NCBI GenBank assembly: GCA_958510825.1
Contig: OY294048.1
Span: 36,421,026-36,485,025, forward strand
DNA length: 64,000 nucleotides
Origin: Brachypterus glaber
Taxonomy: Eukaryota; Arthropoda; Insecta; Coleoptera; Kateretidae
Direction of reading: 5' to 3'
The notes beneath the pieces were generated by a model, which saw only the letters and a list, made by a program, of their open reading frames with translations, made no database searches and had not been told where the DNA came from. Within the stretch, counting starts at the first letter, position 1. Every line of letters begins with the position of its first letter. A program made the translations under genes and the position numbers. Shown here in pieces: positions 23,294 through 36,014 of the stretch.

Positions 23294-23935
23294 GGTCCGG
23301 AAACGAACCCTTAGAGAGTAACGACCCATTAAAATTGTACTAAAAATAAGCTTATTAATTACTCTGGTACCCTTTGAGCTAGCGCGATGAGGTTTTGGAA
23401 TTGTATACATGTACTAGCACATGTACTAGTATTAATAAGGGCAATTAATTTATGTTAATTTATTTTTTGGAATCTATTCAGAGGCGTGCCTAGACGGACA
23501 AAATGTGTGAGGCTTAACACATTTTTTCCCCAAACTTTTTTATGTGTATTTTTTTTGAAAAATATGGATTCCTTAAGTAAAAATACATATCTAAAAAACT
23601 CCATATAGTGTAATACTGCAGGAGCAACCGTTTTTAAAAAGCATTTGGTGCCATCAAAAATGTGACTTTTTAAAAGTCTATTACTCCTTTAATATTAAAT
23701 TTAGGTGTTTCGTTGAAGAATACTTTTTTGCTTAGGTTTAAATAAAGATTCGCCCTGCAGCATTAAAATTTTTTCGGTGATTTTTTGGTTCCCCGTTTAA
23801 TATGTCCATCTTTGAAGGGTCGTAGCTCTGAGGGCTTATATCCGGACATATTTTCCTTTCTTGGTTTGTCACATTTTATGCTGTAGAATCATAACCTTTA
23901 TTTTCCGTTAAAAGACTGCAAACACCGTGTATATG
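23294..23935. mobile_element. Diverged relative of the 'CAGGGTGATC' family
   Basis: The internal order matches the family: GGTCCGGAAACGAACCC, ATTAATAAGGGCAATTAA, GGAGCAACCGTTTTTAAA and ATATCCGGACATATTTTCC. The terminal CAGGGTGATC is missing on the left, and the right end reads ACACCGTGTATA. Confidence 0.65.
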
Positions 23936-24743
23936 GGATTAAAAAGCTAACTTACATGTACATGTGTGCAGCAATAAAAAATACTTACTTATTTAAAGAT
24001 CAAAAGGTGCACTTGAATATAACAAAATGGCACAGTCTAGACATTTCAAATAAAACTTAAGCGTCTTTAACTATAAATTTTGTTCATAGAAGTACTGAGT
24101 ATACTTTGCATATATTTATTTTTTTACTTATATTACGAATTTCTAGATAAAAGTAATAAGGTCCTTTTTGTATGAATGTTCTTCTACAGATAATATCCTT
24201 TGTGCTTTATCTTTATAAGTGAAATGGTAAGGTTATTTAAAATAAATTTCTTGTTGAGAAATTCTTCTGGTGGAGTAATTTTAAATCAGTATACGAACAA
24301 AGGAAGTTCATTTTAAGAAATTCTAAGGAAAATTGTATTGTTCAGGATATTTCAGGACAAGGTATTAATAAATCAACTAAATGCCATAGTAATAATACAT
24401 ATAGAAATAAATGAAGTTCAAAGTATTATTTACGATTAAAAAAAATATAATATTTTGTATAATAAAGGAAATAGAAATAAACGTCTGCTTATTAACTTTT
24501 TCGATGTGGTTTGGGGTCTTGCCTCACGGCTCAGCAGAGATCTGGGTCATAGCTTAAGGCTACGAATATGGTCCATTATTTAAACCTTGCCAATTTTAAC
24601 ATTGAAGGATTACCAACTCTCTTTAATTAAAATTACAATTTTTTTTCCAGAAAAACAAGTGATAACAAAAAAAAAACGTTATGATGAAGAATAAATATTT
24701 AATTTTTTCTTCAATTTACCAACTTTTTGGATGTGGTCCATTA
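23936..24743. other. No feature seen
   Basis: AT-rich spacer. Confidence 0.4.
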
Positions 24744-25267
24744 CACTGGTCTACAAAAACAATTTATTCGCCAAGATTTTGAGTAAATCCCGGTATCAAA
24801 ATACATAGAAAACCATATTTAGTTTCTTGACCCTTTTTTGAGGTTAGGTCCAAACCTACACTCGTTGGGCCAATTCTGGTGACGGATTCGGATTCAGCGC
24901 GTCAAAATACATAGAAATATATATCTCTCGTCTCAGATCAAGTTACTTTTTTTTGTTCAGCTGTTACGCGCTGTTATGCTGCTACAGTTTTGAAAATTTA
25001 AAAATTTCGTAAAAAAAAGAACCAAATATGGTTTTCGATGTATTTTGATCAGTAAAATTCAAATTTAAAGTCAGATTAGTTTTATCATTTTACGTTTTTT
25101 TTTTATTCCAAAAAACCATACAAAAACCATAAAAAATCATGTTTTTGCGTTTTTCTCGAAAAATCAGGGAAACCCCTTAATCTGACATCGGATTTAGAAG
25201 AAGAATACATAAGAATAGACTTGTCTCGTCAAAATTTTAGGGTACTTTTTTGCTTTGTGGGCCTGTG
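24744..25267. mobile_element. 'CACAGGCCCAC' palindromic family, short copy (524 bp)
   Basis: The ends are CACTGGTCTACAAAAA on the left and TTTGTGGGCCTGTG on the right. The flanks are TTA and TAA. The internal block GGATTCGGATTCAGCGC with TCAAAATACATAG is shared with the larger members at 42736 and 45297 and with the tandem array at 12130. Confidence 0.72.
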
Positions 25268-25965
25268 TAATTATAATACTATTTACAACGCGTAAGCGCT
25301 AGAATAGTATAATACGATAGTTTCGAATTTCCCAAAATCGCCAAAACACGTCACAGATAAAAAATTCTTGAATACAAATGTATTTCATAAAAAAATAAGA
25401 CTTTAAAAATGTCGGTTCGTTTGTTATCAGTTTGCAGAGAGCGCGAATGATTCCTCCCCCTTGCGTTCGAGACTTTCTTTCATGCGGAGAACTATACTGT
25501 GAATAGTATAATGAAATGCGCAGTACTACATAACTTCAAGACTTGTATTATATTATTAATAAGAAATAAAACGTTTGACTACATGGTATTCTTCTGAAGC
25601 ACGCTTCTAAAATAAAAAGGCAAATTGTCTACAATGGCATGCCAGCAGGGTTTTTGATTTCCATATAACAATAAAATACAAAAAAATACCTGGAAATTGA
25701 GCTTAAATATAACGTATTTTAAAAGTTTAGTCACGTGAGAATTTTACATGTTTACATTTTCTTCTTTGTTTATTTTGAAGGGTAAAACGTAACTTGAATT
25801 TGAATAAAAATCTATTTAATTATGTAGAAATATATTTTTTATCTTTCAGATACAAACATCCCTGCGCACACTTGCGGCAATTTTTCGTTGCGTACTTTTT
25901 TAGACAATCTTTTAAATATGTTTTACCAAACTGGTTAACTAAGATCGTATTTTTATAAATATATA
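25268..25965. other. No feature seen
   Basis: AT-rich spacer without a repeat match in the window. Confidence 0.4.
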
Positions 25966-26297
25966 TTTTTTTATCCAATACATACAGATAATGAGACAAT
26001 TACCAGCTTTATTTTAAATAGATAAACTCAATAATAACCCCCGCGTGGCTTTTACTTTATTGAATGGATAATTATTTATTTTACCCACTCAACTGTCACT
26101 TGTCAAATTATTTTCTTGTAAATGTCATTAAAATTTTTAGTTAAAATATGAATTTCTAAGCTATTTATTGGATAAAACCTTGTATGGCACTCATGGGTAA
26201 ACCGATATTGCCCTCTCGAAAATTAACCTGCTTGGCTGACGCCTCGCAGGTTAATTTTCTCATGGGCAATATCTTACTTTACCCACTAGTACCATAA
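25966..26297 (-). repeat. 330-bp interspersed repeat, copy 2 (inverted)
   Basis: Inverted, near-identical copy of 8145-8474, including the AAATTAACCTGC / GCAGGTTAATTTTC hairpin. Confidence 0.85.
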
Positions 26298-26668
26298 ATA
26301 ACTATTATCATACACGGAAAAAACAATCTAGTTGCCTCAAACAGAAAAATAGTAAAATGTGACACAACTGTTTTTCTGGTTAGTACAATCAGAATTCTAC
26401 ATATGCGCACAGAGAGAAATAATTACCAAAAACACGCATCTAGCATTTTTGGTTGCCGCTACGTGATCATTACCTCTATTAAAACAAATTAAGTAGCGGC
26501 GACTAGTTACAGGAACGCAATAGTTGAGTAGTAATTACGTAGATATGGGGAAAAATATAAGGGTAACAATTACGATCTTGCTACATGTTTATAACTGGTA
26601 ACTGCTACATGTGCATAGGCATTTTTCGAAATAGTTTAGATTTTTTGTCGAAGGCCCGATATAAACGA

Positions 26669-26806
26669 GGAGGGGAATTTCAAAACGCAGTTTTTGACTT
26701 TGTGACGTAGCAGCTTGTCAATTAGTAAACAATACAATTTGATTGTCAAGTAATTAACAAGCTGCTATGTCACAAAGTCAAAAACTGCGTTTTGAAATTC
26801 ACCTCC
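26669..26806. repeat. 138-bp near-perfect inverted repeat
   Basis: GGGGAATTTCAAAACGCAG is followed by TTTTTGACTTTGTGACG and TAGCAGCTTGT, and the same blocks return inverted. The arms are about 50 bp. It is probably a small MITE. Confidence 0.8.
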
Positions 26807-27687
26807 ACAAATATTAACTTATATTATTAGAATAAGTTAATGTGATGTGATGTGCATCATCCATTTCGGTTTGGAAGTAAAACAATCTTCTGGTATGAAA
26901 ATAGTAACGACGGAAATTTTTTAGTGAATATTAATATTAATAATTCCAAAAAACTAATGGGCCAAAAAACTTATGTAGTTTTATTGTTTAAATAAAGGAT
27001 ATAATTGAAAATTATAAATGAAACATGGTAAGAGTATTTAAAATACTAAACAAATATATTAACAGTATTTATAATAATTTCTTGGAAAAAAGTACATAGG
27101 TACTAATTGAACTTGAAACAAATTATTGATTCTTTTTTAATAAAATTAGTTAAATTTGTTTATATCAAGAATATTTATATCTATTATACAATTATCTAAT
27201 TTTCTTTCTTTTCTTTTCTCTAAATAATTTTTACCTGTTAAGTTTTAAGTTAAAACTACATATTTGTTATTTGTGATAGATATATTCAAAACTAAATGAT
27301 GTTCTGTTTATAATTGCAATTGGGTCGTTGATAAAAATTCAAACGACCCATCAAATCGCTTGTTATTTTTGACATTTAAATATGCACTCACGTCAAAAAG
27401 AGCCTTATTTCTTAAACCAGAATGACGTGATGTAAATTACCAACGTTACTAACTATTTTAAAATTAATAATGTCATCATTTAAGAGCCTAATTTGTATAT
27501 TTTATTGAAATCAGTATAAATAGAATAATTCACTTATTAAAAATATATTTTTTAATTGTTTTATTAGACTTTTCCTTCTATTTGTTATAATTTTTGAAAA
27601 GTTGCGCCCCTACATTTTTTTACTTGATTTTTGTCAACAAAAAACTATAGGGCTGTTTCCATCACATGACTAACTATTCTGTCCATA
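26807..27687. other. No gene seen
   Basis: AT-rich; a small hairpin TGGGTCGTT / AACGACCCA at about 27319-27351. Confidence 0.4.
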
Positions 27688-27690
27688 TTA

Positions 27691-28799
27691 GGGGCTGTCC
27701 ATATCGACACTCCCATGCAACAAGGATGTAACTCAAGTTAGACCTATTTTGAGTTATATTCATAGGTAAACGCCTTGAAAAAAGACACACATGGTGGTAC
27801 TACTCAGATTTCTCCATAGGCCATTTTAACCCAAAATTTACACAAAAACACTAAAGTAAAAATTCTAATTTTGAATATTATCAGAAACAAACAATAAATA
27901 AACAATAAATACTTATACAGTTAAATAGAAAATGTTATAAGCTTTCAAATAATGTATCACATGGCTTCCTTTTCCACTTCAATCATTTCCCCACCGTTAA
28001 ATAAGAAAAAAAATATTTTAGAAATTTAGCTGTCGTGAAAAATGACAATATATGAGTTACGGCTTTGTTGCTTTGGGGTATCGATATATTACGTAAAGCA
28101 ATTTTTCAAAAAAATTGACCCCCCTCCCCCCTGTGTAACAAACTGTCACATTTACCAACACCCCCCCCCCCCTATGTAACGCGTAACAATATAAAAATTT
28201 TGTTTCGCAATAAATTTAACTGTATTCTCACTATTGATTCGTTTTTCTCAACAAAACAAACATGAACCTAAAATATAGTATAAAAATTAAAAAAATTACA
28301 CGAAAAAATCACTCAAACTTTTTCATATTCATATTCATAATCAATATCACACAGGGAAAAAATACTAGGTACCTCTGAGTGTCACATATAACACGTATAT
28401 TGTTTATGCACAGGTACACAAAATAGTACACACATTGGTGTTCTGTGAGTACACATTCCGCGCGAAAATGTATCATCGCCGATGATTCATCGGAAAGCTC
28501 ACGAAAGAACAAGGCCGTAAGATTTTTTTTAATATCAATGTCAACAGTTTTTTTACTGATTACAATATTATTTAAATATGCATAGTTTCGTCAATTTTTG
28601 TGTGAAAAAGATAATTATGGGCCACTAAATAGTAATTTATGTTGAAATAAAAATACATCTGCCAAGCTTAGGAAATAAACATTAAATTTATTAAATTCCG
28701 TTACGTAACGTTTACCTAGACCCCCCATTCCCCATGTCACAAACTGTAACAATTTCTCTGACCCCCCCTAGCCGCGTTACGTAATATATAGACAGCCCC
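27691..28799. mobile_element. PIF/Harbinger-like non-autonomous element (1.1 kb)
   Basis: The terminal repeats GGGGCTGTCCATAT and ATATAGACAGCCCC match at 13 of 14 positions. An exact TTA target duplication flanks the element (27688-27690 and 28800-28802). TTA/TAA duplication is the hallmark of PIF/Harbinger. Two internal stretches repeat ATTACGTAA with C-rich tracts. No transposase frame is present; the frames at 28309-28512 and 28712-28936 are unremarkable. Confidence 0.75.
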
Positions 28800-29010
28800 T
28801 TAATCAGAATTTTTATACTTGAGTTATCGTAGGCAGAAAAAAGTGACACGGAGAGACGAGCAGAAAATGGACAGAGACATAGGCATTTTATAAAAAATAC
28901 GTATACAGCACATGTAAATGAGATCTCCCGATACACGTTAAAAAATAATGTAAAATAATGTAAAAAATGTAAAAATAATGCATTATTACATTAATGTAAA
29001 AGACTGGTAA

Positions 29011-29152
29011 AGGAACGTTCAAGTATTACGTAACGCTCCTAGGGGTCATTCTGGAGTATTACGCCTAATGGTATAGGAAAATAGCGTTAAAGGGGGGGGG
29101 ATGGGAGTCCAAAATGATCAAAACTTGCGTTAAGTAATACTTGAACGTTCCC
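29011..29152. mobile_element. 142-bp palindromic MITE with TAA target duplication
   Basis: The ends are AGGAACGTTCAAGTATTACG and the inverse, finishing AATACTTGAACGTTCCC. TAA flanks it on both sides. A single end of the same type (GGGAACGTTTAAGTATTACG) lies at about 44785. Confidence 0.82.
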
Positions 29153-30849
29153 TAAGATGGCGTAAAGCGCTGTAGATTGACTTAAAATTACACTAGCTCT
29201 AGTATACATTACATTGGAAAGATCTCATGTACTTGTACTGTATATAAACTGGGGTAAATTTGTCGTTTTTGGAAATTTTAAAAGCAATATTGCATGGTTT
29301 AAACTATATTTCCATTTATTAATAACGCAAAAGAAAAAACGACTGATTTGACTTAGTTTGCAGCACCTGGTGCAAAATTCCATACGAATAAACAATGCTC
29401 TTTAATGGCGGAAATACAAATGTTTACAAAACCGTTGCTGACTTTCAATCATTTCTGTATGAATTCTGACTAGGGAGTGCCTTTTAAAAAACTAATGGCT
29501 TTTCGCGAATATTGATTGATGTGTTGAAAAGATTTAAAGCAAACCTAGATTAAAGGACTTTAAAGAAAATAATTGGTACATACACGCATAATTAAAAAGA
29601 TGCAACAGAGTAAAAAAACATTTTTGTGATTAAAAGAAATACTTTTACACTTTTTGTATAAAATAAAAAATTATTTTCTTTATTAAGATTACTCCAAAAA
29701 CATTCAACATTTAAAACCTTGTTGCTATAATTAAGGCAAAACGAATTCTTGTTTTTTTCTGAAATATTAACATAATATGTTTCAGAGCTCTTACGTGTGA
29801 AAATTTCAGATTTTTAAAATTGACTATTGCTGAGAAATAGAGGCTCAAAATAGGGTATTTTCGAAAAAGTAATATATTTAAATTTAAAATTATGGTGAAA
29901 AGTTGGAATTTCAAACATAGAATGTTTTAGTTTAGAAGTATTTAATGGAAAACTAATATATAATGGAAATTAGAATTTAAGGGATTTGCATAGAAGTAGG
30001 ACTTAGAAGAAAGAATTGATCTTTCATGTTCTTGAAGAATTTATTTACATTTATTTAATATATTATTCTTAAGTTAAGAAGAAATCGTTTAATCTGTTCC
30101 CTAAGCACCATCTTACTAGAACTCATTAAGCTCCCGAATAAAGTGATAAGTGGTTAAGTATATTCTTCGCTCGGGGATACTTTAAATACGATAGAAGATT
30201 GTATGACCAACCTAACTGAGTAAGTTTTAATAAAAGTTATAATTAACTGCTCGGCTATAACCGAATTATATACCACTTCACTATATTAGTGATCGAATTT
30301 TCAATATCACATCAAGCATTTCTGATTTTTTTTTTCACAAAAATCAAAGTAATAAAAATTAAAGTAAAGCTTAACATTCGTTTATTGCTAAAAAATACTT
30401 TAATAATAAAATTTTTGCGCTTCGTTTGCTGGACTAATATTTAAATTTATTCTAATGAGCTACTTATTTCTAAAACACAATTTTATTTTAAGTTTAATTT
30501 TTAGATTATATTTAATAAAGCTTCAATAATATGGAAATCAAAAAGCTCTATTTATTTTTATTATAATATTAAAAGTTTAGCTTAACAAATATTAAACGAA
30601 GTTAATTGAGTGTATAAATGCAAAATTTTAAGATATTCATCCTAAACTAAAACGAAATTAAAATAGATTTAAATTTAATCTACTTTTACAGTTTTCCTTC
30701 CGTTTAACATGTGCTCTAGGGTGGAGTAAAGTAAGCTTTTTTTTTTCGAAAACGTATAATGGGTAAAGCCAAAAAGTTATATTTTGAGTTGAGTTAAATT
30801 TTGAGTCTGCAAAATTTGTGTTCCATGTAAGGCGATCTTAAGTTGCCAC
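29153..30849. other. No gene seen in 1.7 kb
   Basis: AT-rich DNA without repeats matched elsewhere in the window. The frame at 29711-29914 is not protein-like. Confidence 0.45.
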
Positions 30850-31640
30850 TTTTGCCTCCAACAGCCCCCCCCACCCCTAAAATATCAAAAACCTTTGTTT
30901 ATCCACGTGAGTTAATTTAAAATTAAAATTGGGTTGGTACGTTGTAAAAAAAACAACCGTTAACCCCCCCCCCATCACCCCCCATGCGGCTAAGTTAACT
31001 CTGAAGGGCCCTCTCTGTTAAACCCACTTAGAATAAACTTAGAGAGCTGAAATTTGGTACACATGCTTTTCTACCCTAAGAAAATAATTAAATATAAAAT
31101 TTACCCCCCAACCCCCCAACCCCCCCACCCCTAAAATATCAAAAACCTTCTTTTTATCCACGTGAGTTAATTTAAAATTAAAATTGGGTTACGTACTCAT
31201 CCAATAATAATAAAATTTTACTATAAAAAAAAACAACCGTCAACCCCCCCTATCACCCCCCATGCGGCTGAAGGGCCCTCTCTGTTATACCTACTTAGAA
31301 TAAACTTAGAGAGCTGAAATTTAGTACACATGATTTTCTACCCTAACAAAATAATTAAATATAAAATTTACCCCCCAACCCCCCCCCCCCACTCATACAA
31401 TATCAAAAACCCTTTTTTATCCACATGAGTTAATTTAAAACAAAAATTGGGTTACGTACTGATCCCATCATAATAAAATTTTACTATAAAACATAACTAA
31501 AAAACTTGAAAATAAAATTATATAAAAACAAGTTTTTAAAGTTAAAACCCTTCTATTAATTATATACAATTTCAAAAACTTTTCTTATAAATTAACCCCC
31601 CCCCCCCAACATAGCACATGCGGCTAAATTAAACTCCTTT
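30850..31640. repeat. C-rich tandem array, ~254-264-bp units, about three copies
   Basis: Units begin near 30872, 31126 and 31390 with C-tract + CACCCCTAAAATATCAAAAA. They share CCACGTGAGTTAATTTAAA, CCCCCCATGCGGCT and GAGAGCTGAAATTTGGTAC. The polyC lengths vary between units. Confidence 0.85.
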
Positions 31641-32180
31641 TACCCACTTAGACAGCTAAAATTCGGTACATATGCTTATATCCGGTGACAATATAATTTT
31701 ACATTTAGTGTAAGTGTATGAAGAATAAACCAAAAAAGTACCTTTTTCAATACCATACAAAATAACATTAAGTATAAGTATTTTTTATGTAACTTTCTCT
31801 TCTTTTATTAGCTTTAACGACCGTCAACCATTGTCATAGACAAAAAATATTTTATCAACTACTAAAAAAAATTGTGTGGTCAAAACCTAAACTTAACAGA
31901 GTCGCACTGTGTATAGTTTAAGTAAGCTTTTTAGTTCACCTGCAAAAGTCTAAATGTTTTTATGGCAATAAATCAGTTGTAATACCTGTTTGTATTTCCT
32001 TATTTTCTGCTATATGCTTTAAAAATAACTAGGTATTTTTAGTAACAAAAGGAGCAAAACGTTTCGATTTTCCATTTTCCATGATACATACTTCAGATTA
32101 AAAATCCCGAACGCTAAAGCAACCAAACCGTAAAGTTACTTAAAGGTGCACTGGGTTTTATGATAAACTTTTTATTATAT
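31641..32180. other. No feature seen
   Basis: AT-rich spacer. Confidence 0.4.
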
Positions 32181-32581
32181 GAAGTATATTTTCACGCTAA
32201 AATAATAGAGCACTGGATAGGAAGGTTTGTTATGGTAGGTTTTTGTTATTACATTACATTTTGTTTAACCTCGTACTATTCTACTTAATTAAACATCCCC
32301 TAAGTCCAGGACTTGTGTGGGCTAGTAGTAGAGAGTACCACCGGCTTTAATTGACTTTCGAACCTATTTATAGGGAGTGTCCGCTTTACTTCGCTAAATT
32401 TCAATTATTAATTAACTGAAAAAGGCAAATCGGCGCCAGTGAGAATCGAACTCACGCTATTTTGGGTAGTAAACTCGTCAAGTACGACGCGGTAGTCCAC
32501 TACACCAATCCTCCCATGAAGGAAGTATATTTTCACGCGAAAATAATAGATCATTAGATAGGCAGGTTTGTTAGGGTAGGT
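32181..32581. repeat. 60-bp direct repeats flanking a SINE
   Basis: GAAGTATATTTTCACGC and what follows occur at 32181-32240 and 32522-32581 with about seven differences. A third, partial and inverted copy lies near 33880-33920. These are too long and too diverged to be an ordinary target duplication. Confidence 0.75.
32247..32515 (-). mobile_element. tRNA-derived SINE, copy 1
   Basis: Read on the minus strand, the element starts GGGAGGATTGGTGTAGTGG, a polymerase III A box in a tRNA-like head. It has a B box, GAGTTCGATTCTCAC, forming a T arm. The conserved body follows: CTGGCGCCGATTTGCC, GAAAGT, CCGGTGGT, CTACTACTAGCCCACACAAG, TCCTGGACTTAGGGGATG. It ends in a short (GTAAT)n tail. Copies lie at 44247 and 62454. 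Confidence 0.9.
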
Positions 32582-33042
32582 AGGTAGGTAGTTTACACAC
32601 TACACAAAAAGAATACCGACATACACAAAATCTCAGACCAAAAATGGCGGACAGAAGTGGGTCATCAAGAGAAAAATTTAAACAAAATAATTTTTCATTA
32701 TAATTGTTATTCTATTTATCATGAAAGTTTGACAATAATAAAAAATTATTTATGACAGTTTGCATTAATTTTCTCAATATTTTCGAATAAATGTTATTTA
32801 AGAAGATGCATTAACTTAAAATGGTGTAATTTTTTAGTTCCGGTGTACAGAGCTAATCAATGGTGACTTTTAGTTTAGAAAGAAAATTTCGTGAAAAACT
32901 ATGCTTGTTATGCGAGCCTGTAGATATGGCTTAACTAATTAAACTTATGTATTGGTTTTAGGTAAAAAAAGCATTTCTTTATATTCAACTAAAAGAGATA
33001 TTTCGTGAAATCAGACCGTCGCGAGGCCTCGCTAATAATAAG
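32582..33042. other. No feature seen
   Basis: AT-rich DNA after a short (GGTA)n run at 32574-32590. Confidence 0.4.
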
Positions 33043-33050
33043 GTATGAGT

Positions 33051-33293
33051 CAAAGAACTAATAACTCTTCTCTCTAGAATGGGCATTTCATTTGTAAAAC
33101 GTAGCCAACATATACATTTGTCTGTCTTACTCGCACAGCTTTGTTCTAACAGAGAAAACAATAACAGTTACTGGTAATTGTTATTGTTCAGGCCTGAATA
33201 TACCTACTATTTGTTTACAAACAAACCGAGATGTTGGCGATACTTTATATTAACGGTATGCGTATTCTAGAGAGAAGAGTTGTGAGTTCGTTG
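33051..33293. mobile_element. hAT-like MITE, copy 2 (243 bp), exact 8-bp TSD
   Basis: Same termini and body as the element at 166-400. The 8-mer GTATGAGT flanks it exactly on both sides (33043-33050 and 33294-33301). This fixes the element borders and supports hAT membership. Confidence 0.92.
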
Positions 33294-33301
33294 GTATGAG
33301 T

Positions 33302-33927
33302 TAAATTATTATAAATGATCTACCAAATTACCTAAAACTGCATCAAGAGATTTTAAATGATTTAAAACAAGGTTTTAAATCAGTAATTGTTAGCCCTAAT
33401 GGATATTCAACATTGGTAATACATTAGTTAATAATAATTGTATGAGTTTAATAAAATACAGATTCCATTTATTAAAGAAATACAAAAAAATACTACGTAC
33501 AGAATAAGATATAAACGTTTTAGAACAGAATCATTTGTAAACAGAATGTACTGTATCTTCCTATGCAACAAAACACCCTTAATAAACTATTTTATTAGAA
33601 AATTTGGATAAAAATATTGAAACTGTCATAGTTAATGTCAAACAATTAAAATGTCGATAGTTAGCGCAAATGTTTGGTGTATAACAGACTTGATTTCAAC
33701 GAATGTTTTTGCTGTAGCAACGACATATTCTGTTTCTAGGAAAATATCTTGCGGACTGAAATTGTGGCTATGTCGGTATAAGGCTCTATAGAGATATAAG
33801 GACCTTTGTGTCGGTACTCTCCTGCGGAACCACTCAAATTAAACAGTATAGGTGTGTAGTACATACCTACCCTAATATTGTTAGGCTAACAAACCTACCT
33901 ATCTAGTGCTCTAGAAAATAAGAAGTT
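33302..33927. other. No gene seen
   Basis: AT-rich; contains the inverted partial copy of the 60-bp repeat flanking the SINE, at about 33880-33920. Confidence 0.4.
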
Positions 33928-34351
33928 CACGGAAAAAAAAATTATAGCTAGGAGCGCTATAACACACATACCAAGCAAATTATAATCGCTTATTATATAA
34001 ATACAAGGCTTTCTCTTACAATTATGGCAGTCAGTGTAAAAATTTATATGAAATACTTTAATTGTTTAGTGAATAATAAAATATAACAAATAGTATGGCA
34101 TTTATAGCTTAAATAGATTTAATTATTGTCCGTGCTAATAATTTTTATAATATAATAAAATTTCTGTAAATTTATAATAGTGCCTGTAATAAATATAATC
34201 GTGTCTGTAATATATATAATCGTTTCCAATTTATTTTTAACATTATTAGTTATTGTGTCCCTTATAATCTATAGCTTAAATCACTATAATTTGCCACTGT
34301 TACCAAATATCTTATAATGTATAGCGCAGAGCCCACTAATTTCTTTCCGTG
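33928..34351 (-). mobile_element. 'CACGG...CCGTG' MITE, copy 2
   Basis: Inverted, near-identical copy of 13227-13650. It is flanked by TT on each side instead of TA. Confidence 0.9.
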
Positions 34352-34553
34352 TTGTTTTTTAAATTTTAATCAAATGTGTATTGTGCATAATACATTCTTT
34401 TTTGGTAAAATTTATAAATGTTACAATATTTTCGAGAAAATTGAGGTCTCTAAAACTAAACATGATAGTATTTTCTAACGAAATGCAATAAGTTTTAATT
34501 CGTGAAAATTTGTATGTACGGGGTGCTAACTTTAAGTTGTAAGGGTTTTTGGT

Positions 34554-36000
34554 GCCGCTGAAACTGAATCGGTTAAAAAAAATCTAAACCTACTTTCGTC
34601 GGAAGTTCCGAGGGCTGAAGGAAAAATAAATTTTAAATTTTTTAGTATTTTAACTGTTATACTGTGATACTATTTTTTAATATTTTAACTGTCATACTGC
34701 TGTAAACAAAACAATATATTTATCTGTAGGTCTAGATTTATTAAAACAAAAAACTTTTTCGTTTCAACATTTTTTTTGAAAAACGAAAAAAAATTGAAAA
34801 AAAAGAAGAATTTTACCAAAAAAAAATCCCAGGTTTGGATAAGGAACCTATGGTCTAAATTTATTCTTTAGCTCAAGGTGCTCTTGAGTTATCGTGGTCA
34901 CAGACAGATATAAAACGTAAAAAAAACAATATTTTTTTTTTCAAAATTTTTTTACCAAGTAAGACCCTCGGGGAAATAAAATTGGCATTTTAAGATTTTT
35001 ATTGTTGCTAAAACGAAATCTGATAATAGAAGTGCACCCACAGCATAAAAAATAGCAACAAGGTTTTTGGGCCGCTGAAATTGAATCTGACAATATATTT
35101 TTTATATATTTATATTTTAACTGTTATCCTGCTGTAAACAAACGAATATATTTCTATGTAGGTCTGGGTTTATTAAAACAAAAAACTTAATTCAATTTTT
35201 TTTTTTGAAAAACGAAAAAAAAAAAAAAATAGAAAAAAAAGAAGAATTTTAACAAAAAATAATCCCAGCTTTGGATCAGAAACCTATGGTCTAAATTTAT
35301 TCTTTAGCTCTTGAGTTATCGTGGACACAAATTTCCCGTACAGACAGATGTAAAACGTAAAAAAAATAATATTTTTTTTCCTTTTTTTTTACTAAGTAAA
35401 GACCCTCGGGGAAATAAAATTGGCATTTTAAGATTTTTATTGTTGCTAAAATGAAATCTGATAATAAAAGTGAAACCCACAGCATAAAAAATAGCAACAA
35501 GGTTTTTGGGCCGCTGAAACTGAATCTGACAATATATTTTTTATATATTTATATTTTAACTGTTATACTACTGTAAACAAAAGAATATATTTCTCTGTAG
35601 GTCTAGGTTTATTAAAACAAAAAACTTAATTATTTTTTTTTGCAAAAAGAAAAAAAAATGAAAAAAAAAAAATGAAAAATTTTACCAAAAAAAATCCCAG
35701 CTTTGGATAAGGAACCTATGGTCTAAATTTATTCTTTAGCTCTTAAGTTATCGTGGACACAAATTTCCCGTCTGTACGGGTATAAAACGTAAAAAAAAAA
35801 CAATATTTATTTTCAAGATTTTTTTAACTAAGTAAAGACCCTCGGGAAAATAAAATTGGCAGTTTAAGACTTTTATTGTTGCTAAAACGAAATCTGATAA
35901 TAAAAGTGCACCAACAGCATAAAAAATAGCAACAAGATTTTTGGGCCGCTGAAACTGAATATGACAATATATTTTTTAAATATTTACATTTTTTGATAAA
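34554..36000. repeat. Tandem array of a ~435-520-bp unit (about three units)
   Basis: The word GCCGCTGAAA starts units near 34554, 35071, 35510 and 35945 (periods about 517, 439 and 435). Units share ATCCCAGCTTTGGAT, CTATGGTCTAAATTTATTC, GAGTTATCGTGGACAC and AAGACCCTCGGGGAAATAA. PolyA/T tracts vary. The 67-codon frame at 35297-35500 is internal to a unit. Confidence 0.88.
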
Positions 36001-36014
36001 TATAACGTTATAGT

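Noticed and set aside
32430..32515. tRNA gene on the minus strand (A box, B box, T arm visible)
   Set aside because: The acceptor stem does not pair properly, and the same head is joined to a conserved non-tRNA body and (GTAAT)n tail in three places, so it is a SINE head.
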